From: Halodesulfovibrio spirochaetisodalis
GTDB taxonomy: Bacteria; Desulfobacterota; Desulfovibrionia; Desulfovibrionales; Desulfovibrionaceae
NCBI RefSeq assembly: GCF_001672295.1
Contig: NZ_JXMS01000001.1
Span: 62,001 to 126,000, forward strand
Direction: 5' to 3'
DNA: 64,000 bases
Part shown: piece by piece, positions 1-8,649 of the stretch
How positions within the stretch are numbered: position 1 is the stretch's first letter
Layout: each line of letters begins with the position of its first letter
Program-made: the position numbers and the translations under genes
Notes under the pieces: model-generated
What the model was told of the DNA's origin: nothing
Databases searched by the model: none
Seen by the model: the letters and a program-made list of their open reading frames with translations, nothing else

Positions 1-32
1 TATCCAGCGGGCGAAGCCGTCGGGAGATTCTC

Positions 33-1979
33 TTGGAACGCTTTTATATTACGACTCCGATTTACTATGTGAATGCGAAGCCGCATCTTGGACACGCCTA
101 TACAACAATCATCGCTGATACCATGAAGCGCTTCCAGCAGATGATGGGGAAAGAAACTTTTTTCCTCACCGGTACAGACGAACACGGCGACAAAATCGTT
201 CAGGCTGCTGAAAAAAATAAATGTACTCCACAGGAATACGTAGATCAAATCAGCCAGCTTTTTAAAGATCTCTGGCCTGAACTGGGCATTTGCAACGATC
301 ACTTTATTCGCACAACAGACTCTGCTCATAAGAAAGTTGTGCAGGACGTATTGCAGAAAGTATATGACTCCGGTGACATTTACTTTGGTGAATATGGCGG
401 ACATTACTGCTACGGTTGTGAGCGTTTCTACACAGAAAAGGAACTGGAAGACGGCCTGTGCCCGCAGCACCAGACCAAACCTGAGTACATTGCAGAGAAG
501 AACTACTTCTTTAAAATGTCTAAGTATCAGGAATGGCTGAAACAGCATATTCTCGATAATCCTGAGTTCATCCGCCCTGAGCGCTACCGCAAAGAAGTGC
601 TTTCTCTGCTTGATAGCGGCGAACTGGAAGACCTTTGTATTTCACGTCCGAAATCTCGTCTTGAGTGGGGCGTAGAGCTTCCGTTCGACAATAATTTTGT
701 TACGTACGTATGGTTTGATGCACTGCTGAACTACGTGTCTGCTCTGGATTATCCTGAAGGTGAGAATTTTAAAAAGTTCTGGCCTGGAGTGCAGCACATT
801 GTGGCAAAAGATATCCTTAAACCGCACGCAATTTTCTGGCCTACCATGCTTAAAGCAGCCGGATTTGAGCCGTATAACAACCTTAATGTGCACGGCTACT
901 GGCTTGTGAATGATACCAAGATGTCCAAATCTCTTGGTAACGTTGTAGCTCCGCTTGATATGGCGAAGAAGTACGGTAACGACACGTTCCGTTTCTTCCT
1001 TCTGCGCGACATGCATTTTGGTAATGATGCAAGCTTCTCTGAAGAAGCTCTGGCTATGCGTCAGAACGCAGAACTTGCTAACGATCTCGGCAACCTGTTC
1101 AGTCGTGTGCTTTCCATGGTTAAAAAGTACTTTGGCGGCGTTGTTCCGCAGCCTGCCGAGTACACTGAAGCAGATATGGAGCTGCGTGAACTTGCATCTA
1201 ACTCTTGTAAGAACTTCCAGCAGCTTTTTGACAACGTGCGCTTCTCATACGGCATTGAATCCCTGTGGGAACTGGTACGTGCGTTGAATAAGTACGTAGA
1301 TTCAAGCCAGCCTTGGACACTTGCTAAAGAAGGCGACACAGCCCGTCTTGGTACTGTTATGTACACTATGCTTGAGTGCATGCGTAAAGTAGCAATTCAT
1401 TTGTGGCCGGTAATGCCTAAATCCGCTGAGAAGCTTGTTGCGCAGCTTGGAGTTGAGTTTGATCCTGTAAAAGCAAATCTTCCTGCGGAAGTTGAAGCTT
1501 GGGGAACATTACCTGTGGGAATTGAAATTGCTCCAGGTTCTAACCTGTTCCCGCGTATCGATATCGACAAGCTTCGTAAAGAGATTGAAGAAGCAACTAA
1601 GGCAGCAGCAGCTGCAGCGAAAAAAGCTGCTGCTCCAGTTCAGGAAGCAGCAGCACCTATCGAGTTTGATGATTTTACAAAAGTTGATCTGCGCGTAGGC
1701 AAGGTACTTGTTGTGGAAGACCATCCAAAAGCTGACCGCCTGTTCCGTTGTGAAGTCGATCTTGGTGAAGAAAAACCGCGTCAGATTCTTGCCGGCTTGA
1801 AAGAGCATTTTACCGCTGAAGATCTTCTTGGTCGTCAGGTTGTAGTTGTAGCTAACTTGAAGCCACGTAAAATCCGTGGGCTTGAGTCACATGGCATGAT
1901 GCTCGCGCTGAAGACTGCTGACGGAATGGAAATGCTTACTGCTTCCGGTGAAGTACCTGCTGGTACAAAAGCTTCCTAG
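33..1979 (+). CDS. metG: Methionyl-tRNA synthetase with C-terminal tRNA-binding domain
   Basis: Charges tRNA-Met with methionine in the cytosol. The 648-residue protein has the class I signature HLGH near residue 18 and KMSKS near 299. The zinc knuckle is of the one-site C-x2-C...C-x2-H type (CYGC, then CPQH). An Ala/Lys-rich linker (about 527-550) leads to a Trbp111/EMAP-like OB domain (about 551-648), which dimerises and grips tRNA. The start is TTG at 33, with GGGAGA at 22-27 five bases ahead. The frame is open to the window edge, so a start further upstream cannot be excluded, but the N-terminus MERFYITTPIYY fits the family. Bases 1-32 are probably the tail of an upstream gene that cannot be named. 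Confidence 0.96.
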   Translation: MERFYITTPIYYVNAKPHLGHAYTTIIADTMKRFQQMMGKETFFLTGTDEHGDKIVQAAEKNKCTPQEYVDQISQLFKDLWPELGICNDHFIRTTDSAHKKVVQDVLQKVYDSGDIYFGEYGGHYCYGCERFYTEKELEDGLCPQHQTKPEYIAEKNYFFKMSKYQEWLKQHILDNPEFIRPERYRKEVLSLLDSGELEDLCISRPKSRLEWGVELPFDNNFVTYVWFDALLNYVSALDYPEGENFKKFWPGVQHIVAKDILKPHAIFWPTMLKAAGFEPYNNLNVHGYWLVNDTKMSKSLGNVVAPLDMAKKYGNDTFRFFLLRDMHFGNDASFSEEALAMRQNAELANDLGNLFSRVLSMVKKYFGGVVPQPAEYTEADMELRELASNSCKNFQQLFDNVRFSYGIESLWELVRALNKYVDSSQPWTLAKEGDTARLGTVMYTMLECMRKVAIHLWPVMPKSAEKLVAQLGVEFDPVKANLPAEVEAWGTLPVGIEIAPGSNLFPRIDIDKLRKEIEEATKAAAAAAKKAAAPVQEAAAPIEFDDFTKVDLRVGKVLVVEDHPKADRLFRCEVDLGEEKPRQILAGLKEHFTAEDLLGRQVVVVANLKPRKIRGLESHGMMLALKTADGMEMLTASGEVPAGTKAS

Positions 1980-2042
1980 CCTGTCAGCTGCCAGGAATGC
2001 GTTGAGAATGTGAATACATTCTACGTATACAGAAATATGAAA

Positions 2043-2073
2043 CCCCGTATCTTTTTTGATGCGGGTTTTTTTT
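2043..2073 (+). terminator. Intrinsic terminator of metG
   Basis: A 7-bp stem (CCCGTAT with ATGCGGG, one G-T wobble) is followed by eight T. It lies about 65 bases after the metG stop. Confidence 0.85.
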
Positions 2074-2103
2074 CTACAAAGCAAGCTGGTTGCGTATTAG
2101 TTA

Positions 2104-2134
2104 TAAAAAAAGGGCGCATCATAATGATGCGCCC
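2104..2134 (-). terminator. Intrinsic terminator of proC
   Basis: A perfect 11-bp stem (GGGCGCATCAT and its complement, one-base loop) at 2112-2134 is followed on the minus strand by a T run (A run at 2104-2111). It closes the convergent minus-strand run ending in proC. Confidence 0.85.
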
Positions 2135-2152
2135 TTACTATTCAGCAGCGAA

Positions 2153-2926
2153 TTATTTACTCATTTCAATACCGCGGTCGCGGGCTTTAAAAATAGAGTC
2201 TATAATATTTCCGCGTAAGGCAGTTCGATCCATGTGGTTTACAGCAGCAATGGTTACACCAGCAGGTGAGCAGACCATTTCGCGTAGCAGGGAAAGGTGA
2301 TGGTCAGACTCATCAGCAAGCTTAGTAGTGCCTTTAAAGAGGTTGATTGCCATTTCTGTAGCCTCTTTTCTGTTAAATCCAACACTGACAGCGGCTTCTG
2401 TTACGGCTTCCATGAAGTAGAGTACGTATGCAGGGCCGCAGCCGGCAATGGCAGTGAATGCGTTGAATTTAGATTCAGGCAACACCATTACCTGACCGAT
2501 TTGTTCGAACATGGTATGCACGGCTGTCTGTTGCGTCTCTGTAAGGGCAGGATCGTCAAAACAGAAAGCAAAGATTCCTTCGCCTACCATTGCCGGAGTA
2601 TTCGGCATACAGCGAATTACAGGGCATTTTCCGCCGCTGTGTTTTGAAAGTGTTTCCATAGAAACACCTGCTGCAATGGAAATGATGACCTTATCCTCAG
2701 TGAGTGCAGGCTGGATAGTTTCGAGCACAGATTCGACATAATCCGGCTTAACAGCAAGCATGATAAAATCTGCCTGCTCGGCAAGCTCAAGGTTAGTGTC
2801 GCACGCAGTGCAAGGGACATTACCGCTCGGGTCATAGCCGATAAGGGAAATATCCTGTTGGGATTCAAGGCCGCCCAAGATGGCGGAGCCCATATTACCA
2901 CAGCCGATACAGCCGAACGTTTTCAT
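2153..2926 (-). CDS. proC: Pyrroline-5-carboxylate reductase
   Basis: Last step of proline synthesis, reducing pyrroline-5-carboxylate with NAD(P)H in the cytosol. The 257-residue protein begins MKTFGCIGCGNMG, the N-terminal Rossmann glycine motif. Near residues 170-220 it has the dimer-domain sequence AIAGCGPAYVLYFMEA and the C-terminal signature SPAGVTIAAVNHMD. The frame is open further upstream, but the ATG at 2926 gives the family start. It begins one base after the ndk stop, so the two are almost certainly cotranscribed. It is slightly shorter than the usual 265-275 residues. Confidence 0.95.
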   Translation of the reverse strand: MKTFGCIGCGNMGSAILGGLESQQDISLIGYDPSGNVPCTACDTNLELAEQADFIMLAVKPDYVESVLETIQPALTEDKVIISIAAGVSMETLSKHSGGKCPVIRCMPNTPAMVGEGIFAFCFDDPALTETQQTAVHTMFEQIGQVMVLPESKFNAFTAIAGCGPAYVLYFMEAVTEAAVSVGFNRKEATEMAINLFKGTTKLADESDHHLSLLREMVCSPAGVTIAAVNHMDRTALRGNIIDSIFKARDRGIEMSK

Positions 2927-2927
2927 G

Positions 2928-3347
2928 TTAGCCAGTAATCTCCAGATGATTAAAGAAGTAATTGATCTCGTACTCAGCAGTTTCAGGAGCATCAGAGCCG
3001 TGAACAGAGTTGGCTTCGATGTTTTCCGCAAACTCTTTACGGATGGTACCTTCAGCTGCATCAGCTGGATTTGTAGCACCCATAATAGCACGGTAGTTTT
3101 CAATAGCGTTTTCGCCTTCAAGAACAGAGCAAACAACAGGGCCTGAAGTCATAAACTCAACAAGGCTCTGGAAGAACGGACGCTCTTTATGAACGTGGTA
3201 AAATCCTTCTGCTTGTTCTTGTGTCATGCGAATTTTTTTCATGGCAACTACATTAAGGCCTGCATCCTGAATGCGTGCAAGTATTTTGCCTTCAAGGTTG
3301 CGTCCAGTTGCGTCTGGTTTAATGATTGAAAATGTTCTCTGAATCAT
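2928..3347 (-). CDS. ndk: Nucleoside diphosphate kinase
   Basis: Transfers phosphate between nucleoside tri- and diphosphates through a phosphohistidine. The 139-residue protein starts [13 protein letters not shown] at 3347, with GGAGG 10 bases ahead. The usual active-site motif N-x-x-H-(G/A)-S-D is present near the end as [11 protein letters not shown], and [14 protein letters not shown] is the nucleotide-binding segment. It precedes proC by one base and follows the deacetylase gene, an order often kept in Desulfovibrionaceae. Confidence 0.97.
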   Translation of the reverse strand: MIQRTFSIIKPDATGRNLEGKILARIQDAGLNVVAMKKIRMTQEQAEGFYHVHKERPFFQSLVEFMTSGPVVCSVLEGENAIENYRAIMGATNPADAAEGTIRKEFAENIEANSVHGSDAPETAEYEINYFFNHLEITG

Positions 3348-3437
3348 TGCCAACAATCCTCCAAATAGAAAGGTAATTGAAGGATACAACAGTCGAGATT
3401 GCATATGTGGTATCCGACGTTAGTTGTATCTAGCCCG

Positions 3438-4631
3438 TCAGAAGTTCAGCAACTCTGTCAAAGAGACAACCTGCACCCTTGTATTGCGCTGTTTTTCCCA
3501 CTCCTGCAGTGCTAGCAGGGTGGTAGGGTACGGGTGGCCTATTGCAATGGCGGTACCTTTTGCCAAAGCAATGCGTTCTGCTTTTTTGATCTGATGTAGA
3601 GTGCTTTGAACCTCTTTTACATTATCGATGAAAACATTTCGCCGGAAGGCAACTAAACCCTGCCTTTTTGCTTCGTTGTAGAACACTGACTTGGCATGCG
3701 TCATACTATCCAGAACAAAGAGCCCACTTTTCTTTGTCTCCTGTACAACCTCTCGTATTCCTTTGCGGTTTTGTGTGAACTTGGAACCCATATGGTTGTT
3801 CAGTCCCACAGCACCGGGAACAAGCTTGATGTTTGCACGGATGATAGCGCGAATGGTTTCAGGTTTCATTTCAACGTAAACGGCACCGGGCCCCGGTTTT
3901 GCATCAGCAGACATCGGCTCCATAGGCTGATGAATGATGATTTCACGGGAGGCAGCACTAGCTACTTTTGCAACTTCTTTTGCATATGACGAATGGGGCC
4001 ATATAGCGAATGTTACTGGGTAGCTTAAGCCTGCAAGCGATTGTGCTGCCGAAATGCTTTCACCAAGGTCGTCTATCACAATAGTGAGATGACCGCCAAT
4101 ATCCAATGTTGAAGCATCCTTATCGGAAGAACCATCCCCATTGATTTTGGTAAATTTGAGAAGATGTGTTTCCACATCATTGTAGGTGACGCGATACAGG
4201 CTGTGAGAAAGTTTGGTCAGCATAGCTTTTTCAGACCACTGTAACAGGGAGGCTGCTATGGGTGTTGCTAGCTCTTCTGCAGTGTATTGCGAACGAATTT
4301 GCAATTGTTGGAAATGGAAGACTTCGTCACCAAATTTTTGTTGTTCAATGCCGGTTAAGTCAATGCCGGACGGAGGAACTCCGGCATCTTCCAGAGCACG
4401 TAGGATTGCAAAGTCAATGCGCTTTACGCCTTCTTCAATTGGTGCATCAAGGCGTTCTTCATATGGGAGGGAGGCGATGCGGACAGGAGCGCGCATCTCA
4501 GACACCGGATGGGCTTTGGGTTTTGTGTTACCGGTGAGTACAAAAATGAGTACGATGAGGGTAATGCAGGTAACTACAGCCAAGGCATAATAAGGCCAGC
4601 GCGGTGACTGTTTAGGTTTAATTTCAGACAT
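3438..4631 (-). CDS. Divergent polysaccharide deacetylase family protein
   Basis: The 397-residue protein has a short cytoplasmic head, one membrane anchor (about residues 14-33), a poorly conserved periplasmic linker and a C-terminal NodB-like fold of the divergent (YibQ/DUF610) type. Recognisable pieces are LTIVIDDLGES (about 180-190), FAIWPHSSYAKEVA, IIIHQPMEPM, LNNHMGSKFT and AIAIGHPYPTT. The family is thought to act on peptidoglycan-linked or other envelope glycans, but no substrate has been shown. It lies directly downstream of ctpA-like and envC-like genes, an envelope context seen in related sulfate reducers. The start at 4631 has GGAGC upstream. Confidence 0.9.
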   Translation of the reverse strand: MSEIKPKQSPRWPYYALAVVTCITLIVLIFVLTGNTKPKAHPVSEMRAPVRIASLPYEERLDAPIEEGVKRIDFAILRALEDAGVPPSGIDLTGIEQQKFGDEVFHFQQLQIRSQYTAEELATPIAASLLQWSEKAMLTKLSHSLYRVTYNDVETHLLKFTKINGDGSSDKDASTLDIGGHLTIVIDDLGESISAAQSLAGLSYPVTFAIWPHSSYAKEVAKVASAASREIIIHQPMEPMSADAKPGPGAVYVEMKPETIRAIIRANIKLVPGAVGLNNHMGSKFTQNRKGIREVVQETKKSGLFVLDSMTHAKSVFYNEAKRQGLVAFRRNVFIDNVKEVQSTLHQIKKAERIALAKGTAIAIGHPYPTTLLALQEWEKQRNTRVQVVSLTELLNF

Positions 4632-5004
4632 CTAAGCTCCAGAAAGAATATGTACCCCAAACACATACCCCAGAGTGGTTAGATTTGAAAGGGCAACATA
4701 CAGTGCGATTTTAGAGCCTTTTTACTCCAAAAAAATCCTGCATTTTTCGTAATTGAACCAAAATATTACAAAAAATACGGGTGTTGTGACAGGTGAGACT
4801 GTTGCGAAGCCCTTACTAGTCAGATTGAGTGAAACCTATGCAATGGAAGGCACAAGATAAAGTCAAGGGTGAAGCAATGTACGTAGGTGGACAGATAGGG
4901 AAAGGACAGATGTGACCAAAAGAGGAGTGTGATATTTTTTTGTTAAACTAACAGAGTACAAAAAAAGGGAGAGCAATATGCTCTCCCTTTGATGGACAGT
5001 GTGC
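4632..5004. other. Intergenic region, deacetylase to ctpA
   Basis: Holds the ctpA-side terminator (4960-4987) and AT-rich DNA expected to carry the deacetylase promoter. No gene and no further strong repeat was seen. Confidence 0.6.
4960..4987 (-). terminator. Intrinsic terminator of ctpA-like gene
   Basis: An 8-bp perfect stem (GGGAGAGC/GCTCTCCC, loop aatat) is followed on the minus strand by seven or more T. It separates ctpA from the deacetylase, so these two neighbours are probably separate transcripts or are coupled only by read-through. Confidence 0.85.
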
Positions 5005-6294
5005 TTAGTTCAGGCTCTTGATGCGAGGCAATGTCTGCACAAGGCTTGCTGCGAGTCTGAGCTGGTTGTCTTTATCAAGACGCTTTTGCACGTCTTCACT
5101 GCGTTTGAAGGCTGTTTTCTTTTTACCTTCATCGGCTGTTTCAAGATGCCCTTCAAGATCCTTTTCGCGTGGTGCGTGGAGGAATTTCACAGCAGGGTCT
5201 TCTTCTTTAGCCGGAGTTTCAAACGGTACCAGTAAGTCAGGCTCAATACCTTTGGCCTGAATGGATGTGCCGTTAGGGGTAAAGTAGCGTGCAATAGTAA
5301 GCTTGATGGCGCTGCCGTCGTTGAGCGGGATAATGTTCTGTACAGAACCCTTACCGAAGCTCGGCTCACCGATAATGAGTGCGCGTTTATGGTCGCGGAG
5401 CGCGCCTGCTACGATTTCAGAAGCAGAAGCGGAACCTGCATTGATGAGCACTACCATAGGAGCGGTGATGTCCGCGGACTGTTTTGCAGCATCAAAGTTA
5501 CGGGAATCGTTGCCCTTACCTTTAATGGATACAACGGTGCCGCCCTGAAGGAAGATGTCCGCAATCTTAATGGACTGATCTAACAGGCCGCCCGGGTTAT
5601 TACGCAGGTCGAGCACTACGCCTTTAATTTTGTGATTCTTTGTGTACGCTGCCAGCTTTTCTTTCAGCTCGTCTGTTGTGTTTTCAGAGAAGCGGCTGAG
5701 GCGAATCCATACAACGCCGTCGTCCAGTTCGCGTACTTTGGCACTGATGAGCGGAATGGAATCGCGCACGATTTCCACTTCGCGTGGTGCTTTTGCTTTT
5801 TTAGAGAGAATGGTCAGCTTAACTTTGCTGCCTTTCTCGCCTTTGATACGGGCTACAGATTCGCGCAGACCAAGATCCTGAGTAAGACTTCCGTTCACTT
5901 CAAGAATCAAGTCTCCGGCAGCAAGACCGGCTTTATCCGCAGGAGTATCTTCGATTGGTGTTACTACGCGCAGTACACCAGTATCGTCTTGCGTGATTTC
6001 TACGCCGATGCCGAAGAATTCACCAGTGGTGGATTCCTGCATGCTTTTGTACTCTTCCTGATCCATAAAGGTAGAGTGCGGGTCAAGAGACTGCAGCATG
6101 CCGTCAATGGCACCATTAATGAGATCCGGCCTCGGAACGTCTTGTACGTAGTAGCGTTCAACAAGATCGAGAATCTGGCTAAATCGCTTGAGAGACTCAA
6201 ACTTGCTTTGTGCATCGGTCGCCATGCCGGGAATAGATGTGAAAGCAAGTAAAGCTGTAGTCATGATGGCGACTAACCACATAGTTAAGCGCAT
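5005..6294 (-). CDS. ctpA: C-terminal processing peptidase (S41 family)
   Basis: Periplasmic serine protease of the Prc/CtpA family, which trims C-termini of envelope proteins and often peptidoglycan hydrolases. The 429-residue protein has a signal peptide (about 1-25), a PDZ domain (about 95-175, GIGVEI...DTPADKAGLAAGD) and the S41 core. The catalytic Ser lies in GSASASEIVAGAL and the Lys in GEPSFGKGSVQ. The C-terminal tail is charged. The ATG at 6294 is 10 bases after GGAGG. A TTG two codons earlier sits only 4 bases from it and is a less likely start. It is the next gene downstream of envC, a typical pairing of protease and hydrolase activator. Confidence 0.94.
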   Translation of the reverse strand: MRLTMWLVAIMTTALLAFTSIPGMATDAQSKFESLKRFSQILDLVERYYVQDVPRPDLINGAIDGMLQSLDPHSTFMDQEEYKSMQESTTGEFFGIGVEITQDDTGVLRVVTPIEDTPADKAGLAAGDLILEVNGSLTQDLGLRESVARIKGEKGSKVKLTILSKKAKAPREVEIVRDSIPLISAKVRELDDGVVWIRLSRFSENTTDELKEKLAAYTKNHKIKGVVLDLRNNPGGLLDQSIKIADIFLQGGTVVSIKGKGNDSRNFDAAKQSADITAPMVVLINAGSASASEIVAGALRDHKRALIIGEPSFGKGSVQNIIPLNDGSAIKLTIARYFTPNGTSIQAKGIEPDLLVPFETPAKEEDPAVKFLHAPREKDLEGHLETADEGKKKTAFKRSEDVQKRLDKDNQLRLAASLVQTLPRIKSLN

Positions 6295-6683
6295 TATCAA
6301 AGATCCTCCAAGTTCGAATTAATGGCAAAACTCAAAATATTGCCGTGCCATGCGAGGCACTGTGTTATAGTATATTTGACGGCTTTTCCGGCTCATTGTC
6401 CGGCATCGCTGCGAAAATACGAGTAAAATATATATGCTGTTTCAGCTGCGTTTACCAGCACCTTACATACTTTCATAACTGGTAATACGCATTGTCAGTA
6501 CGGTGCACTCAGCATATTGCTGATTTAGATGTCAGCACGTCTTTTTTAAACGTGTACGTGCTTGCCCGAGCATTTTCCTGCCCATTTTCGGTATCTGTCT
6601 GGCACCTCAAAGGACTGACGGTGGTCATGCACCCAGCAGCGTTTGTATACAACTTGCTAACGGCTGAAAACTATTAGCAGTTC
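6295..6683. other. Intergenic region, ctpA to envC-like
   Basis: No gene seen. Contains a perfect 15-base hairpin TCAGCA-tat-TGCTGA at 6509-6523 and a weak 6-bp stem (TGCTAA/TTAGCA, about 6656-6679) that may end envC. The ctpA promoter should lie here. Confidence 0.5.
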
Positions 6684-7811
6684 TTAACGCAGTGCTGAAA
6701 GCCACGTCTCTGGATTAATTGCTTTTTGATGAAAGCGCAATTCGAAATACAGTCCGGTACCGTCCACTGCGGGGTAGAAGCCAGCTTCACCGATTATTTG
6801 CTTAGGTTTAACAACAGAGCCTACCTGTAAATTGCTGATGGCAAGAAAGGCGTAGAGCGAATAGTACTCTTCCCCGTGCATGATAATAACAACGCGACCG
6901 AAGCCTCGCAAGACATCGTTATGCACCACTCTGCCACCGGCAACTGCCCGAACCATGCTGCCTTCCTGCAGGGCAATCCCCACACCGCGAACAGGCGGTT
7001 TTCTTTTCGGCCTGAATCGTTGGGAGATAATACCTTTAGCAGGCCACGGCAGCACACCTTTAAGCAGTGAAATATTGGAGCCAGCCTGACTGTGCGCTTC
7101 CATTTTGTAATTCAGTGTATCAATAATAGAGAGAACATTGCGCAGTGATGACTCTGCGGTTGCCCGCTCTTTGCTTACTTTTGCAAGCTGTCTGCTGTGG
7201 CGCAACTTTTGCGCAAGCAGGACATCTTTCTTTTTGTTTACCTTTGCAAGCTGCTGTCCGGCCTCTTTGGAGAGTGCCGTTTGCTTTTCAGCCAGCTGCT
7301 TAAGCTTGTTTTGCTGCGCAACAAGTTCGCGCTGCTTTGCTTCTACCGTTGCATACAGGGTGGAAGCCCATGTGTAGCGCCTGTCCAGCTCATCCCAGTT
7401 CTCTGCGGAATTGTTAGAAAGGACACGGCTATTAATGTACAACGGCCATAACTTTTTAACCAATGATATCAATTCTTTTTGCGCTGCACTATTCTTGGTC
7501 TCAAGCTTTTTATACTCAAGAGTAAGCGTCTTACTCTTCGTATTAAGCGCAGCGTATTTTTTTTCCTGCTTTTTGATCTCGCCGGAAAGGGCAGCAATAG
7601 TCGCCTCTTCAGTGCTCAGCTTGCGCTTAAGATGCTGTGTTTTTCTGTTGAGTACTTTGAGCTTTTTCTTTTTTTGCTCAGCTTCGCGTTTTTCACGCTT
7701 CAGCTTTTTAGCAAGGCTGGAAGCATTTTCAGCATAGGCAGGAGAGTACGTGGCGACTGAACAGAGCAACGTGATGAGAATGAGGAGTAGGGAGGTGAGT
7801 GTTTTCTTCAT
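6684..7811 (-). CDS. envC: EnvC-like murein hydrolase activator (degenerate LytM domain)
   Basis: A periplasmic 375-residue protein with a signal peptide (MKKTLTSLLLILITLL..., cleavage after AYA), a long Lys/Glu/Gln-rich coiled coil (about 30-230) and a C-terminal LytM/M23 domain (about 255-375). In catalytic M23 enzymes zinc is held by H-x3-D and H-x-H motifs. Here the corresponding sites read RGVGIAL, SLYAFLA and LYFELR, so the ligands appear lost. This matches EnvC/NlpD-type proteins, which switch on amidases rather than cut. The open frame extends to 7955, but that part crosses a repeat element. The ATG at 7811 gives the signal peptide. The gene precedes ctpA. Confidence 0.9.
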   Translation of the reverse strand: MKKTLTSLLLILITLLCSVATYSPAYAENASSLAKKLKREKREAEQKKKKLKVLNRKTQHLKRKLSTEEATIAALSGEIKKQEKKYAALNTKSKTLTLEYKKLETKNSAAQKELISLVKKLWPLYINSRVLSNNSAENWDELDRRYTWASTLYATVEAKQRELVAQQNKLKQLAEKQTALSKEAGQQLAKVNKKKDVLLAQKLRHSRQLAKVSKERATAESSLRNVLSIIDTLNYKMEAHSQAGSNISLLKGVLPWPAKGIISQRFRPKRKPPVRGVGIALQEGSMVRAVAGGRVVHNDVLRGFGRVVIIMHGEEYYSLYAFLAISNLQVGSVVKPKQIIGEAGFYPAVDGTGLYFELRFHQKAINPETWLSALR

Positions 7812-7819
7812 GTGTATTT

Positions 7820-7897
7820 TTCTGGTGCCTTCGGCGAGTCTCCGACGGGCAGGGGCTCTGCCCCGCACCCGCAAGGGGGACGCCCCCTTGACCGCGA
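7820..7897. repeat. GC-rich dispersed repeat, copy A
   Basis: Contains the blocks GTGCCTTCGGCG, CTCCGACGGGCAGGGGC, CTGCCCC and GCAAGGGGGA-x-CCCCCTTGACC. It matches copy B at 14765-14856 block by block and copy C (reverse) near 15001-15053 in its first half. The second half forms a strong hairpin (AAGGGGG/CCCCCTT). It starts nine bases upstream of the envC-like ATG, so it would lie in that gene's leader. Confidence 0.8.
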
Positions 7898-7907
7898 ATA
7901 GTTTGTT

Positions 7908-8109
7908 CACCTTCGGTGTGGACATGTCATTACGGTTGTATCGTAACATGTCCACTTTGCTCTGTGTATGCGGTTAACCAGACTATGTTAGGCTATAAAG
8001 CGTTAACCGCAGGTGAAGTTTTACCTGCAACTGCTGTGAAATTTCTTTCAGCTCATCATGAACTCGCATTCGAGCAGTAAAGCTCGTTCGTTGAGTTGGT
8101 ATCCAACTC
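7908..8109. repeat. Chain of perfect hairpins
   Basis: In order: CACC-ttc-GGTG at 7908-7918; GTGGACATGT (7918-7927) with ACATGTCCAC (7946-7955); GCGGTTAAC (7970-7978) with GTTAACCGC (8002-8010); GCAGGT (8009-8014) with ACCTGC (8023-8028); CGAGC/GCTCG at 8071-8086; GAGTTGG-tat-CCAACTC at 8093-8109. All stems are perfect and closely spaced, which chance is unlikely to give. Confidence 0.75.
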
Positions 8110-8324
8110 CGTGCTCATTGAGAACCATCTGTAAATTCAATCGAAAAGCCTGACTGACACTATGAATAGTGATCTACTATGACAGCCTAGAATATTCTGT
8201 TCGGCAGAGCGTGTTGTGAGCTTTAATTCAAAGTGAGCAGGATGAACTATCTATATAGCAGATAACAGCAATGCGTGGATTTATTTAGTGTGCAAAAGCA
8301 AGGTGCTATGTGCAGCGATGTTTT

Positions 8325-8490
8325 GCAGAGTGTGTCTAGAGGGCAGGGATGGTGTTCCGTTCCGTGTTCTCGTGCTGTTTTTAGTATATTGTTTTGGCGC
8401 AGAATGCAAAACGTGGCAGCTAGCAAAGCCTGCTCGGGAACATGGGACGGAATATCATTCTCTGCCCATACTCGAACCTAGTGCAACAAA
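8325..8490 (+). ncRNA. Candidate structured RNA with long G-U compatible stem
   Basis: Arm 8341-8372 pairs with arm 8433-8467 over about 34 positions, with one bulged base. Wherever the two arms deviate from perfect complementarity, the plus-strand RNA has a G-U wobble, while the minus strand would have A-C clashes. Inside is a smaller hairpin (GTTTTG 8391-8396 with CAAAAC 8407-8412). Outside, GAGTGT and TTTTGCA can pair with ATACTC and TGCAACA across bulges. The pattern argues for a functional plus-strand transcript. No promoter was identified and no known RNA family was recognised. Confidence 0.5.
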
Positions 8491-8649
8491 AAAGCTTCTC
8501 AGCTTACGTTTCACACTTACGCATGAGGCATACGCGCTTAGACCACGGAACACTTGTTCCCTAGTCTTTGATGCAAAGGAAAATTTCAGCGTCGCACATG
8601 CCAGCCTATCATTATATATAAAGGTTAGCTCACCACATTAAATGCAAAC

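Larger units (their letters stand above)
7812..8649. other. 838-base noncoding region rich in inverted repeats
   Basis: After repeat copy A comes a chain of hairpins (7908-8109), then an extended RNA-like stem (8325-8490), then a 28-base interrupted palindrome (8540-8567). No reading frame here looks coding. The 117-codon frame at 8288-8641 runs through the stem arms and resembles nothing I recognise. Confidence 0.7.

Noticed and set aside
8288-8641. 117-codon frame on the plus strand
   Set aside because: Runs through both arms of the RNA-like stem, has no SD and no similarity to known proteins.
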